A stretch of DNA of 64,000 bases. Origin: Pyrinomonadaceae bacterium (lineage in GTDB: Bacteria; Acidobacteriota; Blastocatellia; Pyrinomonadales; Pyrinomonadaceae). The stretch is taken from positions 1 through 64,000 of the forward strand of contig DASUNM010000027.1 in assembly GCA_036277115.1 (NCBI GenBank), given 5' to 3'. Position 1 is the first letter of the stretch; every line of letters starts with the position of its first letter. Positions 1 to 9,841 of the stretch are shown here, one piece after another. The notes under the pieces were generated by a model. That model saw only the letters and a list, made by a program, of their open reading frames with translations. It searched no databases and had not been told where the DNA came from. The translations under genes were made by a program, and so were the position numbers.

Positions 1-168
1 TGGCAAGAGGGTTATGCGGCGTTCACCGTAAGCCCCACGGCGACCAACTCAGTTCGTCGCTACATTGCCACGCAGGAGGCGCATCATCGTAAACATTCAT
101 TTGTTGATGAATTGAGAGAGCTTCTTAACGCGGCCGGTATCGAATTTGATGAGAAGTACTTGTTGTGA
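1..168 (+). CDS. Y1 (IS200/REP-associated) transposase, C-terminal part
   Basis: The window opens inside this gene; 55 residues and the TGA stop remain. The sequence WQEGYAAFTVS, followed by VRRYIATQEAHHR and a C-terminal GIEFDEKYLL, is the usual end of Y1/HUH single-strand transposases of the IS200 and REP-associated kind. The catalytic HUH motif would lie upstream of base 1. A palindromic element (169-272) begins right after the stop and recurs at 52784-53002, so this enzyme may be the one that spreads that family. Whether the full gene is intact cannot be seen. Confidence 0.85.
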   Translation, partial: WQEGYAAFTVSPTATNSVRRYIATQEAHHRKHSFVDELRELLNAAGIEFDEKYLL

Positions 169-272
169 CGTCTGGCACCCCTTCGGGGTGCGGTCATGAT
201 TAACGACTTTCCGGTGGTCTCCGCGGACTCCGACCACCGGCTACTTTCTGACAACCCTTCGGGTTGGGCTGG
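169..272. repeat. Palindromic intergenic element, family B, copy 1
   Basis: Contains hairpins GCACCCCTTCGGGGTGC, CCGGTGGTC...GACCACCGG and AACCCTTCGGGTTG. The segment reading ACCACCGGCTACTTTCTGACAACCC recurs, in variant form and as an inverted pair, at 52784-53002. It directly follows the stop of the partial Y1 transposase, the arrangement expected of a transposase and its cognate REP element. Confidence 0.7.
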
Positions 273-352
273 GGTGAGCCAACTACATAATTACCCTCGC
301 AGAGCCTCGCCTTGGGCTAAACTACCTGCGCTGCTCCGCAGCTCGTTGCGTA
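273..352. repeat. Dispersed three-hairpin element, family A, single copy
   Basis: Carries the family A core (TCGCAGAGCCTCGCCTTGGG) followed by the CGCTGCTCCGCAGCTCGTTG hairpin. Longer inverted pairs of the same element lie at 6618-6905, 41706-42085 and 53072-53395. The left part is degenerate here. Confidence 0.65.
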
Positions 353-593
353 CTGACCTTCACACGTTCAGTGATTAGCGTGCGCTTACGACACCTGGGA
401 CTTTTCGGGCAAAGCCGAAGCACGGTGAGCGCAGTCGATGAACAAGCCTCGGCTCTGGCGCTGCACAGTGCGGTAAGTTCTTCGCTTACCGGCCACCAGT
501 TTCTTTTTCTCAACTTCCCCGCCTGATAGTGCGTCGTCAACAGATCGACGACGGGATCGAGGCTCGCTACCGCTCCTGGTCTGCAACGCCCAT
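353..593. other. Intergenic sequence downstream of the M36 gene, no gene seen
   Basis: About 240 bases between a family A repeat and the stop codon of the minus-strand M36 protease. Short overlapping ORFs occur on both strands, but none has a ribosome binding site or recognisable product. I see no obvious intrinsic terminator. Confidence 0.5.
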
Positions 594-3500
594 CTATCCT
601 GAAGCGATATCAACAATCGCAGACCGCAGCAGCGAATTCACCCAGCCTTTTACACGCGCCATGGTTCCGGTTTCCGAGCCGATTTGGTTTCCGCCGGGTT
701 CACCAAAGAACCGTTGGCGATATTCAAACGATTCGATGAACGCCCGGACCATTTCAGCCCGCTGCACGCGCCGCTGGGCCTGCTGGTCATCTCGCATGTC
801 CTCACCCGGCTGGCTAAATGAATCTAACTTTGCCAGCCAGAAGTCGTAACCGCTGAAGTTGTTATTTGGCGGGTCATCAGGATTACGGCGCAGGTAACCG
901 TAATACTGCATCAACACAAATGCCGAGTTGTACTGCGCATTAAAGACCGCGCCGCTGTCGATGACACTGTTCAGCGCGGCGGCGCGTCCCGCCGTGTCGC
1001 CACTGCCATAAGCAGCCAGCGCCGCATCTCTCTCAGCCGAGGTCGGCGTCGCCCCGCTGTTCGCGAAGAGCGCGTCAACGTACGTGGCGGCCGGCGCCCC
1101 TGGTGCAAAGGACGGTATCGAAGTGAACTCGGCACGCGACACAAAATCGGCCAGATAACTCTGCCTGTTTGTGGCGAGCTTGGTTTGCCAATCACCCTCT
1201 CCGACGATAACCCCTTCGCCGATCTGGCGTTGATCGCGCAAGAAGGTCGGGTATCGAGGCGTGCTCTTGCTGCTACCAAAGGCCGCTTTGTGCGCGCGGA
1301 TTACCAGGTAACCCGTCTCCCTGAATTCGATTGACAGGAAGAAAGCCTGGGAAACGTTGATCCGTTTTACCTGCCGGCACTGCTCGTTGCTACCACAGCT
1401 TTCGATGTTATTCGTCCAGAAGGCCAGCCCGGACGCGTCGCCCTCGCGGTACAGGAAATCGTGGTAATGCTGGCAGACATAAGTGCTCGAGACGTCGATC
1501 GGGTTGCTCGATGTCTCGGGCGAGTTGTCGACGATTAGCAGACTCGCGGTGCTGGTTGCGCCCAGCGTGCCGTTAGTCGGATTCTGCAAAATCAACGTCG
1601 CCGACTCAGTCCCTTCCGTGTAACCATCGTCGCAGATCAGCACCGGGAAACTCTTTTGCGACTCATTAGGCGCGAAGACCAGACGCGCAATCACAAACGT
1701 GTAGTCGCCTTTCTGTTTAGCCGTGCCATCAGCGCTTCCGACATCGACCGTTGAAGTCGTGCTGACTACACCGCTGCGGATAACCGTCACGTTTATCGCT
1801 GTGCAGGCTTCCTGAACCGGGTAAGTCGCAGAGCTGAATTGGAAAATCGTGAACGGCGTTGGTGACGCGGAGGGCGTCGGTGACGCAGAAGGCGTCGGCG
1901 AAGGCGACGGAGACGGTGAAGGCGTCGGTGTCGGCGTGGGCGTCGGTGTCGGCGTGCCATCGGTTCCCATGTCATGAATAATCAGGTTGTCGACGTACCA
2001 GCCTGAATCCGCTCCATTGTTCGTTCCCACATCGGAAGACATGCGGAAGCGCAGATAAATAGGCACGCCTTCCTGATTGTGGTCGCCACCTGGAGCAAAC
2101 TCGGCCAGCGCCACTCGCACGTGATGATATCCCTTGATGCCAGTGTACGCGCGGCGTCCCAGCAGCGGACTAAGCGGCACACCCAGTTGATTGCCATCCA
2201 GCTTGGAATTGTACTGGCCCTCGACTATGAAGTTTCCCAGATCGAAGGTCGTTGTGTTGTCGGGGAACGGCGTCGAATTGAAATTCGCGCTACCCTTCGC
2301 AACTTCCAGCAAACCGCCGTCAAAGCGGGCCTCGGATGAAAAGAAGTGATCAAAATCCAGAACGGAAGTCTCTGAAAGCATCAGCGGTCCAATCACTGTG
2401 CTGATGTCGCTGTTGGCTCCGTCTGAGCCGGGATCAAAGTCGGGCGCATACATCATTGAGCTGGTTGAGCCACCCGGCTGGACGATGCCGGTTACGCGTT
2501 GCCAAAGCGGCTGGCCCTCTTGCGGGTTGTTGCCGGAATCCTGCAACGGCGGTTGGAAACGCGCGTTGGCCGACGACGATTCGTAATCTTCTCTCGAGAA
2601 AGGCTCGATGGGCTTGAAGGAAGTAATCGACGGCATGTTATAGCGAACCAGAGCATTGCCGGTGTTATTCGTGTCTTTAACTCCAGCGGCGTTCCGCGCC
2701 TGCACGATGTAGTAATAAACCTGTCCAAGTTGGAGGTTGGTATCGGTGTACTGGAGACCCGTCACGCCCTGGGCGATGCGGTTCGACTCCGAAGGAGTAA
2801 AGGTAGGCTCGACTGTCCCATCGCTGGGGTCGGCGCGCTCGCTGCGATAAATATCGAATACGCAATCTGAGCAGGCCGTGAATACGTCGCCGCTTGGATT
2901 CGGCGTAATCGGACTGTTCCATTTGAGCGTCAAACTGTTGCCCGTCTGTGGATCATCTACTTGATCGATTCCAAAGAAGGTTGGCGCGGGTGTGATGACC
3001 ACACCGTTCGTGACGACGACGCTTTGGGTGCTGGCCAGAGAAACGCAGTCGGCGGATGCGTCGCGACTCGCGCGAACCTGATAAAAATAGGTTTGACCAC
3101 CGGAAAGATTAGTGTCGTCAAAGGTCGTTTGCGTCCCAGGTATCTCACCCACTTTCGTGAACGGACCGGCGGCTTTGAACGACCGCGTAATCAAATACAA
3201 GGACGCGCCAGCGATGGGTACCCCGCCATTGATAGTTACCGTGACCTTGTTTGGTCCGGAATTCGCCAGGGCGAAGGTCGGAGTCGCGAGCGGTCCCAGG
3301 CTCTCGCACGTTGTCACTGTGGCGGGCACCGCAAAATCTTCGACTACCGGATTGGTGCTGCCGCCGGCGTTGGTCGACTGGGCATTCACACCGATTCCAT
3401 GACTCGCAAACGCGCGCCAGATGAGCGAGCGATTCTCGCCGCCATTCATTTCTTTGTCTGCGAGCAGAATCGCGTTTCGTGTGTCAACCATCGTGGGATT

Positions 3501-6404
3501 GCACGGTCCGAGCTGCAAGCCTCGCAACACGAGCGTGTCAGCCAGCCGAGCGCCTCGGCTGACGGCCGTCGCCAGCGGACCGACGCGATCGCCGCGGGAC
3601 TGGATTTCCGTGGTCAAGAGACCCGGCCGAACGAAATGCTCGACGGGATTAATCGTCGGAACCTGAGTGGTCAACTGCTCGGGCGGCCCGATTCCCGGGG
3701 CCGGGCTGGGCACCCCGGAGACGGTGGTGCCGGTCGTGGTCGTGTTGAAAGAAGCGCGGTAATTAATCGGGTGGTTCAAGTCAATGGATTGAACTTGTCG
3801 CGGGCCAATGTAGAAAAGCGCGCCGGCAATCCCGTTCAGTCGCCGGTTGCCGTCAAAGAAGACCCCGTTCGGATCTTTCATAATCAACAGCTCGCGCATA
3901 TCCCAGAGCGTGGCAGCGAAAACCTCACCTACGTTGTGGACCTGAAATGGCGTCGCCGGCACCGGGGCCGGATCGGGCGTCCCCTGATCCCTTCGATTCA
4001 ACGCCCCACCGTTAATCGCGGCATAGGACCAACGATAGTTTGTGTGGGGAAGACGCCGAATGCCGATATCGAATTCACCGGTCACGTACTCCCCGGTCGT
4101 ATCGTCATCCATCATCGAGTTTGCAATAAAGTCTGACCAGCCTTCTCCCTGGCCGCCTGACTCTCCGACCAGTGGCGTGCCGAGACAGTCGGTCGGCCCC
4201 TTGCCCGCCGATCGATTTGAGACGCCGTGGTAGAACTCGTGAGCGACCACATCGAAATCAAAATCACCGTCGGATCGACGAAAAGTGCTCTCGGTAAAGA
4301 GATACATTTGCATGCGCGGCGCCGAGCCATCAGCGGGTGTGCCCATGTTTGCGTTGTCTGTTCCTGAGCCGTCCTGCAGGTTGGCGCTGAGAGCGTCCTG
4401 GCCCGCGCCACCAAGACCAAAATTATCCTGTTGAAAGTTCCAGGTCGCTTCGGTAAAGCCGATGCTGTACATGTAGTCGTGTAAAAGATTCGTGTAGAAA
4501 AAGAGCGTTACGGCCCCGGGATAAACGTCCGCATTCGAGCTCGCCGGATATGCCACGTTGCAAGGCCCGGCAGCCTGACAGGGCACGCCGGTGTCGGTTC
4601 CCAGAATGGGATCTGGAATAAAATCTCGAGCATCCACGCCGCCGTATTCGTAGCCATTGGTAAACGTGTAATGGCCGGCGGTGAATTGACGATTGGCGCT
4701 GTAACCCTTGATGCCGCTGGTGGTCTCGTTATCGTCGGCCCGGTCATCTGCTACCAGGACGTTGTTTCCTTCGGTATAGCGGGATTGGAAGACTGACGCC
4801 AGGGCACGTCCATCGCGGAGCGTCAGAGTTGTCGGCAGCGGCGTCAAATCGGCTGAGAATGGCTGGCTCTTGTCGGGCACCGGTGAGTTTGCCGCCAGGT
4901 TGCGGGCGACTGCTTCAGCGGGCATGTCGTATTTGTATGCCCGAGTCGCGGCGCGATTGTTGTCACCATCCGTTATCTCAGTCCCGCCGGTACCGGTGGG
5001 CAGGTAGAACCAACCGAAGATCGAGTTGGGCGTTGGATTCGAAGCATCGGGAAATCCCCGCAGGAGTTGTCCGAACGGCGTATTAAAGAGCGAAGGAAAC
5101 AGAGCTCCGCCCGTGTCCGCAAATGGATTCTCAGTGCGTCCGCTTACCAGGCCTTTCTTAAAGCCGCGTCCATTGTTTCGGTTGAATTCGTTGTTGTCGG
5201 TCTGATAGGTCGGCGGAGTGCCGGGTGCGGGCGAGCGGCCATAGCCGGGACCCAGAGTGCCACCCACTACTGGATTGCCGTTACAAGCTGACGGTGGAAT
5301 GTTGCCTGAGCATGTCCGGCGGCCTGACAAGGCCACGGGCATACCATCGAAAACGTTTCCACTCGCGGTTCCCGCGTTGTTGTGAGATTCGACCAGGTCC
5401 TGAATGTCCGGACGAAAAGTCGCGCGCCGGCTGTTAATCGGACCGCCGCCGGCCGGGCCGAGGAACGACGTCAGACTGGTGCGCCTCAGCACCTCCCCGG
5501 TCTGTGCGTCCACAATGTTGTTCCACATGATGCCGCGGTACTGCGGCGTGGTCAGGACAAATTGATAGGCATGCCGCGCTTCGTTACCCATTGGAAAAAG
5601 CACATGCGTGACGATGATGTCGTCGCCAAAGACGCCGCCTTTGTCGAAACGCGGAGCATCAATGAACTCGGGACTCACGTTGCCGAAGCTGCGCGGAATT
5701 TTTTTCGTGCCCGTCTGTCGCGGCGTAAAGCCATCGATGCCGAGTGAAGCTGCCGCCCGGGAGATGGCTCCCGCCGGCGAAAGCGATACGCCGTTGGTGA
5801 CTCGCAATTGTGGATAACTGTCACCTCCGACATTGATAATGTTTCCGTCACGGTTGACGTTTACCATCACCTCGCCTTTGTAAACCGGTACGCCCTCGAC
5901 GGTCTGTTCGAATAGAAGGATCGTCGAGCCCAAATCGGGCAAAGTCGTGCGGCTCTTCAACCTCAGGCTCTGCAAATCGCTGTCACTGAAACGAAAGATG
6001 CCCTGCCAGCGCTCGATGAAATCACGAGCGATTTTCTCAGGAACGTCCTGGCTCGGCGCGCTCAAGTAACCGCTCGTGGCAAATATGTGGCGGGGCGTTC
6101 CCGTCAAACGGTTGTATTCGACGCTTACCGGCGAGCGCGCTTCAGACTGTAGGGCCTGGACAGATTTGTTTTGTGCCGCGTTCGGCCGGAGCGACAAATT
6201 CGCCGTCAAGCCTTCGGCCTGCGTTTTCCCGTCCGGCAGACGGCCACTTAGAACGCCATCTCTGACGCGGACATCAAGTTCGGGTGGCAGGCCCTCGAGG
6301 CCGCGGCCCATTTTCTGAGCTGTTGAAGTAAAGAGCGCGGACGCCAGCAGGCAAACCGCGACAATGCCCAAGGCCAACGACAGAACGATTCTTTGCCGGT
6401 TCAT
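594..6404 (-). CDS. Secreted M36 (fungalysin-type) metalloprotease with FN3, Calx-beta and DUF4214 modules
   Basis: Predicted 1936-residue exported zinc protease. The start at 6404 (MNRQRIVLSL) is preferred over the upstream ATG because it opens a signal peptide and has a GGGGG Shine-Dalgarno run 8 bases before it. Order of domains by eye: signal segment (4-30), FTP propeptide (95-195), M36 catalytic domain with HEFYH at 722-726 and the third zinc ligand in GEGWSDF (Glu754), two fibronectin III-like modules (about 1035-1275), a jelly-roll-like stretch, a Thr/Pro/Ser linker (about 1500-1540), a Calx-beta module, and a C-terminal DUF4214 region (YVCQHYHDFLYREGDASG). The last two are typical of acidobacterial surface proteins and suggest cell-surface retention. 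Likely role: extracellular protein degradation. Family assignment is firm; the substrate is unknown. Confidence 0.9.
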   Translation of the reverse strand: MNRQRIVLSLALGIVAVCLLASALFTSTAQKMGRGLEGLPPELDVRVRDGVLSGRLPDGKTQAEGLTANLSLRPNAAQNKSVQALQSEARSPVSVEYNRLTGTPRHIFATSGYLSAPSQDVPEKIARDFIERWQGIFRFSDSDLQSLRLKSRTTLPDLGSTILLFEQTVEGVPVYKGEVMVNVNRDGNIINVGGDSYPQLRVTNGVSLSPAGAISRAAASLGIDGFTPRQTGTKKIPRSFGNVSPEFIDAPRFDKGGVFGDDIIVTHVLFPMGNEARHAYQFVLTTPQYRGIMWNNIVDAQTGEVLRRTSLTSFLGPAGGGPINSRRATFRPDIQDLVESHNNAGTASGNVFDGMPVALSGRRTCSGNIPPSACNGNPVVGGTLGPGYGRSPAPGTPPTYQTDNNEFNRNNGRGFKKGLVSGRTENPFADTGGALFPSLFNTPFGQLLRGFPDASNPTPNSIFGWFYLPTGTGGTEITDGDNNRAATRAYKYDMPAEAVARNLAANSPVPDKSQPFSADLTPLPTTLTLRDGRALASVFQSRYTEGNNVLVADDRADDNETTSGIKGYSANRQFTAGHYTFTNGYEYGGVDARDFIPDPILGTDTGVPCQAAGPCNVAYPASSNADVYPGAVTLFFYTNLLHDYMYSIGFTEATWNFQQDNFGLGGAGQDALSANLQDGSGTDNANMGTPADGSAPRMQMYLFTESTFRRSDGDFDFDVVAHEFYHGVSNRSAGKGPTDCLGTPLVGESGGQGEGWSDFIANSMMDDDTTGEYVTGEFDIGIRRLPHTNYRWSYAAINGGALNRRDQGTPDPAPVPATPFQVHNVGEVFAATLWDMRELLIMKDPNGVFFDGNRRLNGIAGALFYIGPRQVQSIDLNHPINYRASFNTTTTGTTVSGVPSPAPGIGPPEQLTTQVPTINPVEHFVRPGLLTTEIQSRGDRVGPLATAVSRGARLADTLVLRGLQLGPCNPTMVDTRNAILLADKEMNGGENRSLIWRAFASHGIGVNAQSTNAGGSTNPVVEDFAVPATVTTCESLGPLATPTFALANSGPNKVTVTINGGVPIAGASLYLITRSFKAAGPFTKVGEIPGTQTTFDDTNLSGGQTYFYQVRASRDASADCVSLASTQSVVVTNGVVITPAPTFFGIDQVDDPQTGNSLTLKWNSPITPNPSGDVFTACSDCVFDIYRSERADPSDGTVEPTFTPSESNRIAQGVTGLQYTDTNLQLGQVYYYIVQARNAAGVKDTNNTGNALVRYNMPSITSFKPIEPFSREDYESSSANARFQPPLQDSGNNPQEGQPLWQRVTGIVQPGGSTSSMMYAPDFDPGSDGANSDISTVIGPLMLSETSVLDFDHFFSSEARFDGGLLEVAKGSANFNSTPFPDNTTTFDLGNFIVEGQYNSKLDGNQLGVPLSPLLGRRAYTGIKGYHHVRVALAEFAPGGDHNQEGVPIYLRFRMSSDVGTNNGADSGWYVDNLIIHDMGTDGTPTPTPTPTPTPSPSPSPSPTPSASPTPSASPTPFTIFQFSSATYPVQEACTAINVTVIRSGVVSTTSTVDVGSADGTAKQKGDYTFVIARLVFAPNESQKSFPVLICDDGYTEGTESATLILQNPTNGTLGATSTASLLIVDNSPETSSNPIDVSSTYVCQHYHDFLYREGDASGLAFWTNNIESCGSNEQCRQVKRINVSQAFFLSIEFRETGYLVIRAHKAAFGSSKSTPRYPTFLRDQRQIGEGVIVGEGDWQTKLATNRQSYLADFVSRAEFTSIPSFAPGAPAATYVDALFANSGATPTSAERDAALAAYGSGDTAGRAAALNSVIDSGAVFNAQYNSAFVLMQYYGYLRRNPDDPPNNNFSGYDFWLAKLDSFSQPGEDMRDDQQAQRRVQRAEMVRAFIESFEYRQRFFGEPGGNQIGSETGTMARVKGWVNSLLRSAIVDIASG

Positions 6405-6617
6405 GAGTAACCCCCAGTCAAAACAGCAGAATCTCGGATGACACGGCACCCGAGGGTTTACGCGAACATCGTGGAGAAAAACAGGCTCAGCTTAGGGGAA
6501 CCGGGTTGAGAAAAACTTGAGAAACAGATCGGACTACGGGGATGTGGCTTTTGTACTCCTAACAAAATCAAATTGCAAGACTTTCGGACTAGCTGCTTAG
6601 TCCGACGGAACTGTAAT

Positions 6618-6905
6618 GAAGGGCTAATAGCCGAGCTGCGAAGCAGCGGTCATAGCTAAGCAAGGCGAGGCTTTGCGAGTCTTGGGTGACTATAGTTTTT
6701 CTAGATCAACCGAGCCCGCGAAGCGGCCACAAAGATTTTGGATCACCGTCTTGCAGTCGGCATTGCAGCTTCAAAGCCTGATAGAGCGATTATCGGTCGC
6801 CGCTCCGCGGCTTCAAACAATTTGTGCGCACTCTCACCCAAGGCTCCCCAAGCCTCGCCCTGGGCTTAACTACGTCCGCCGCTCCGCAGCTTGTTGCGTA
6901 TGGTG
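6618..6905. repeat. Inverted pair of family A elements
   Basis: A left arm (about 6618-6730) with GAGCTGCGAAGCAGCGG, CTAAGCAAGGCGAGGCTTTG and GAGCCCGCGAAGCGGC faces a right arm (about 6796-6905) with GCCGCTCCGCGGCTTC, CCAAGCCTCGCCCTGGGCTT and CCGCCGCTCCGCAGCTTG. Arms are reverse complements of one another in outline, with a spacer of about 65 bases. The remaining sequence of this 570-base gap (6405-6617 and 6906-6975) holds the presumed M36 promoter, which I cannot pinpoint, and no gene. Confidence 0.75.
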
Positions 6906-6975
6906 GGCCATAGGCTCCGTGATGAGCAGGCCATTACACCACCCAATACTCTTTTGGGCATAGCCAACAGCTTGG

Positions 6976-8052
6976 TTAGACGGCGACCGTTTCTTCTTTC
7001 AACTTCTCAGCCTGATAGTGGGTGGTCAATCCCTCGATGATTTGATCGAGAGCGCCTTCCATGACGAGATTGAGCTGATGAATAGTGAGGCCGATACGAT
7101 GATCGGTAACGCGGTTATCTTTGAAGTTGTAGGTACGAATCTTTTCTGAGCGATCGCCCGAGCCGACCATCGAGCGCCGGTCGCTGGCAATCGCGTCATG
7201 CTGCTTCTGTTCTTCGATCTCCTGCAGACGCGCGCGCAGCACACGCATCGCCTTTTCGCGGTTCTTAATCTGCGACTTCTCGTCCTGCATTGAGACGACA
7301 ACGTTCGTGGGCAAGTGCGTGATGCGCACCGCCGAGTACGTCGTGTTCACGGACTGGCCGCCCGGACCTGACGAACAGAACGTGTCGATGCGCAAATCCT
7401 TGGCCTCGATCTTCACGTCAACTTCTTCGGCTTCCGGCAAAACCGCGACCGTGATCGCTGAAGTATGAATGCGACCGCTGGCTTCGGTTTGCGGCACGCG
7501 CTGCACGCGATGCACTCCGGATTCGTGCTTCAGCTTTGAATAAACCTTGTCGCCTTCAATCAAGGCAACCGCTTCTTTGACGCCGCCGACACCGGTTTCG
7601 GACGCGTCCAGAATTTCCATCTTCCAACGCTGCCGCTCAGCATAGCGCGCGTACATGCGCAACATGTCGGAAGCAAACAACGAAGCTTCATCGCCGCCGG
7701 TCCCGGCGCGGATTTCAAGAATTACGTTCTTTTCGTCGTTGGGATCCTGTGGAATGAGCAGAAATTTCAAATCCGCTTCAGCCTGCTCAATACTTGCCTG
7801 CAGGGATTCGATCTCGAGGCGGGCCAACTCGCGCATCTCTTCGTCGGCTGCGTTTTCCGTCAAGTCACGGGCGCCCGCGAGTTCTTCTTGAAGCGATTTC
7901 AGGGCGCGATACTTCTCGACAATCTCGCTGAGGCTGCGATGCTGCTTCGCGGCTTTACCGTAGGCCGACGGGTTCGACAAGAGCTCCGGCGAAGAGAGTT
8001 CGTCCGTCAACTCCTGGTAACGCGTTTCAATTTGAGCAAGTTTATCGAGCAT
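6976..8052 (-). CDS. prfA: Peptide chain release factor 1
   Basis: Class I release factor that reads UAA/UAG and triggers peptidyl-tRNA hydrolysis in the ribosome. The 358-residue length matches the family. The start [12 protein letters not shown] at 8052 is chosen because homologues begin there; the upstream ATG lies inside a repeat. Visible motifs are the stop-codon-reading PxT tripeptide in [14 protein letters not shown] and the catalytic GGQ at 231-233 within [10 protein letters not shown]. It is the last gene of a minus-strand run rpmE-yqhQ-prfA, an order also seen in other phyla. There is no clear Shine-Dalgarno; a palindromic repeat (8063-8117) sits 10 bases upstream of the start and may affect translation. 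Confidence 0.97.
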   Translation of the reverse strand: MLDKLAQIETRYQELTDELSSPELLSNPSAYGKAAKQHRSLSEIVEKYRALKSLQEELAGARDLTENAADEEMRELARLEIESLQASIEQAEADLKFLLIPQDPNDEKNVILEIRAGTGGDEASLFASDMLRMYARYAERQRWKMEILDASETGVGGVKEAVALIEGDKVYSKLKHESGVHRVQRVPQTEASGRIHTSAITVAVLPEAEEVDVKIEAKDLRIDTFCSSGPGGQSVNTTYSAVRITHLPTNVVVSMQDEKSQIKNREKAMRVLRARLQEIEEQKQHDAIASDRRSMVGSGDRSEKIRTYNFKDNRVTDHRIGLTIHQLNLVMEGALDQIIEGLTTHYQAEKLKEETVAV

Positions 8053-8062
8053 GGAACTTGTG

Positions 8063-8117
8063 AAACAGACTTCAGTCTGTGATTTATCTTTCATTCACAG
8101 ACTAAAGTCTGTGCCAC
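8063..8117. repeat. Inverted-pair palindromic element, family C, copy 1
   Basis: Two palindromes, ACAGACTTCAGTCTGT and CACAGACTAAAGTCTGTG, in head-to-head arrangement. The element fills the space between the stop of the DUF1385 gene and the prfA start. Near-identical copy at 9336-9401; single half at 49825-49850. Confidence 0.85.
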
Positions 8118-8122
8118 TCCTC

Positions 8123-9328
8123 TTACGACAACGGCGCCAATTGCGGTTCGTTCGGCTTTGGCTCCATTTTCAAACTTTCCTTCAGCGCCGTGATGGCGAC
8201 TTCCAATTGGTTGTCGTCGGGTTCCTTGGTAGTCACGTTCTGCAGCCAAAGGCCGGGACGCGTGATCATCTTGAAGAAGAATCCAGTCTCCTTCTTCGCC
8301 GAAAGGCGAATGATTTCGTACGAAATGCCGGCGACGACCGGAATCAGCGCCAGACGTACCAGAAAATTGAATAGCAGCGAATCAAACTTGATGACTGAGA
8401 ACAAAAGGATCGAAACCAGCATTACGACCATCAGAAAGCTCGTGCCGCAACGCGGGTGCTGGCGTGGTTGAATCCGCGCATTCGGGACGGTCAGATCAAG
8501 TCCCTTCTCCCAGGTGAACACCGTCTTGTGTTCGGCGCCGTGATATTCAAAGACGCGCCGGATGTCCTTCAGCAGTGAAAAGCTGGTGATCATGATCAGG
8601 AAGAACGTCATGCGAATCGCACCGTCGATCAGATTGAAGCTGACCGAAGGCCGCACCGGATGCAGATACCCACTCACCGAACCCCACGCGCGGCTGTACC
8701 AGGGTTGCCCCTCGAGCGCCGGCGGCGCTGTTTGCGGTGCGCCAGTATTCGGGACGGCTGTTGGCTGTGGCGTGCTGGTGGACGAGACCGCCGCCGGTCC
8801 GGGCGCCCAACCGGCCGCGATAAACAACGCGTTCGTCAGCAGCAAAGGTGCGGCAACGAACAGCAGGATGTTAAAAAGCATCGCGAAGATGATCGAGCCG
8901 GCCGCCGCAGCCGCGCCGCTTTTCTTAACTTCTTTCGCGCTGCTCTTCTTCTTCGGAATCGGAATGACACCGGGCAGCCCGCCCGTGATCCCGGCAAAGT
9001 CGCCTTCCCCTTCAATCACTGCCGGCGTCAAAGCGATTTTCACTTCTTCAGCTTCGGCTTCTTCTACTTCCTCGAAAGCTTCCGCGGCTGAATAGTTCAG
9101 CGCCTTAATGCCAAGGCCCATTGACTGCATCAGAACCGCGCCGCCGCGCAGAATCGGCAGCTTGAGAATCGGGTACTTGTCACTCCATTTCGGGAGGGTC
9201 GCCGCGGTGTTGACGATGGTGCCGTCGGCTTTGCGCACAGCAATCGCGTACGCGCCTGGCGTCCGCATCATCACGCCTTCAATCACGGCCTGGCCGCCGA
9301 CAATTAGATCTCGTTCGTTAGTGCTCAT
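8123..9328 (-). CDS. DUF1385 (YqhQ-like) membrane protein
   Basis: A 401-residue member of the DUF1385 family, whose molecular role is not established. The N-terminus ([20 protein letters not shown]) is the family signature. Hydrophobic segments lie around 155-180, 245-265 and 310-360, with [14 protein letters not shown] (conserved EHK) and HPRCGTSFL between them. A Pro/Thr/Gln-rich stretch (about 195-215) and a Glu-rich stretch (about 75-100) look like acidobacterial additions to the core. It lies between rpmE and prfA, its common location. Family C repeats sit immediately before its start and after its stop, so any polycistronic message would carry a hairpin at each junction. Confidence 0.92.
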   Translation of the reverse strand: MSTNERDLIVGGQAVIEGVMMRTPGAYAIAVRKADGTIVNTAATLPKWSDKYPILKLPILRGGAVLMQSMGLGIKALNYSAAEAFEEVEEAEAEEVKIALTPAVIEGEGDFAGITGGLPGVIPIPKKKSSAKEVKKSGAAAAAGSIIFAMLFNILLFVAAPLLLTNALFIAAGWAPGPAAVSSTSTPQPTAVPNTGAPQTAPPALEGQPWYSRAWGSVSGYLHPVRPSVSFNLIDGAIRMTFFLIMITSFSLLKDIRRVFEYHGAEHKTVFTWEKGLDLTVPNARIQPRQHPRCGTSFLMVVMLVSILLFSVIKFDSLLFNFLVRLALIPVVAGISYEIIRLSAKKETGFFFKMITRPGLWLQNVTTKEPDDNQLEVAITALKESLKMEPKPNEPQLAPLS

Positions 9329-9335
9329 ATTCGTG

Positions 9336-9401
9336 GTGGCACAGACTTCAGTCTGTGATTCTACTGGCTAAACATGAAACACAGACTAAAGTCTGTGCCA
9401 C
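9336..9401. repeat. Inverted-pair palindromic element, family C, copy 2
   Basis: Begins GTGGCACAGACTTCAGTC and ends GACTAAAGTCTGTGCCAC, so the outer ends are inverted repeats as in a REPIN. It lies 8 bases upstream of the DUF1385 start codon, where the Shine-Dalgarno would be expected. Confidence 0.85.
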
Positions 9402-9415
9402 TGCTAATTACAACT

Positions 9416-9487
9416 ATGCCGGCGTTTCTTTTCCGGCTGCTCGGATTGGATGCAATCCGACCAGCCGGCGTCGAACTACGCCGGCAT
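9416..9487. repeat. Nested cruciform between rpmE and the DUF1385 gene
   Basis: Outer arms ATGCCGGCG and CGCCGGCAT enclose an inner hairpin CCGGCTG-C-TCGGATTG / CAATCCGA-C-CAGCCGG with a 4-base loop. No T-run follows on the minus strand, so it is not a standard terminator. An attenuating, stabilising or REP-type role is possible. Confidence 0.7.
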
Positions 9488-9529
9488 CTTGATTCCAATC
9501 GCTAATGACGAATTCGCATCAGTCGCAAC

Positions 9530-9757
9530 TTACTTACTCGCGGGCGCCGCGGGCGCCTTGGCAGCATAGCGACGGTTAAATCGATCCACGCGTCCAGCGG
9601 TGTCGATCAGCTTCTGCTTACCCGTAAAGAACGGATGGCAGGCCGAACAGATTTCGATGTGCAGATCGCCTTTTTTCGTCGAGCGCGTCTTAAAGACTTC
9701 ACCACACGCGCAAGTCACTTCAATTTCGTTATATTCGGGATGAATTCCAGCTTTCAT
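9530..9757 (-). CDS. rpmE: 50S ribosomal protein L31 (zinc-binding type)
   Basis: A 75-residue ribosomal protein of the large subunit. The four cysteines (CACGEVF and ICSACHPF) are the zinc-binding set of the C+ form, followed by the family signature [22 protein letters not shown] (in part). A short Ala/Pro tail ends the protein. It is first in the minus-strand run with yqhQ and prfA, diverging from the M16 peptidase genes. A purine-rich AGAGAGAA lies just before the ATG. Zinc-dependent regulation is common for this type elsewhere, but no operator is recognised here. Confidence 0.96.
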   Translation of the reverse strand: MKAGIHPEYNEIEVTCACGEVFKTRSTKKGDLHIEICSACHPFFTGKQKLIDTAGRVDRFNRRYAAKAPAAPASK

Positions 9758-9841
9758 TTCTCTCTACCTACACTGTCAGCATTTCTTCGCTTCATTCAAA
9801 CAAGCCATGATACGGGCCTACTGTGCGACAGGTCAAGCAGT

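Noticed and set aside
2961..4136. 391-codon open frame antisense to the M36 protease
   Set aside because: It lacks a ribosome binding site and any recognisable motif, is rich in Arg and Gly as expected of the opposite strand of a GC-rich gene, and the sense frame is clearly coding.
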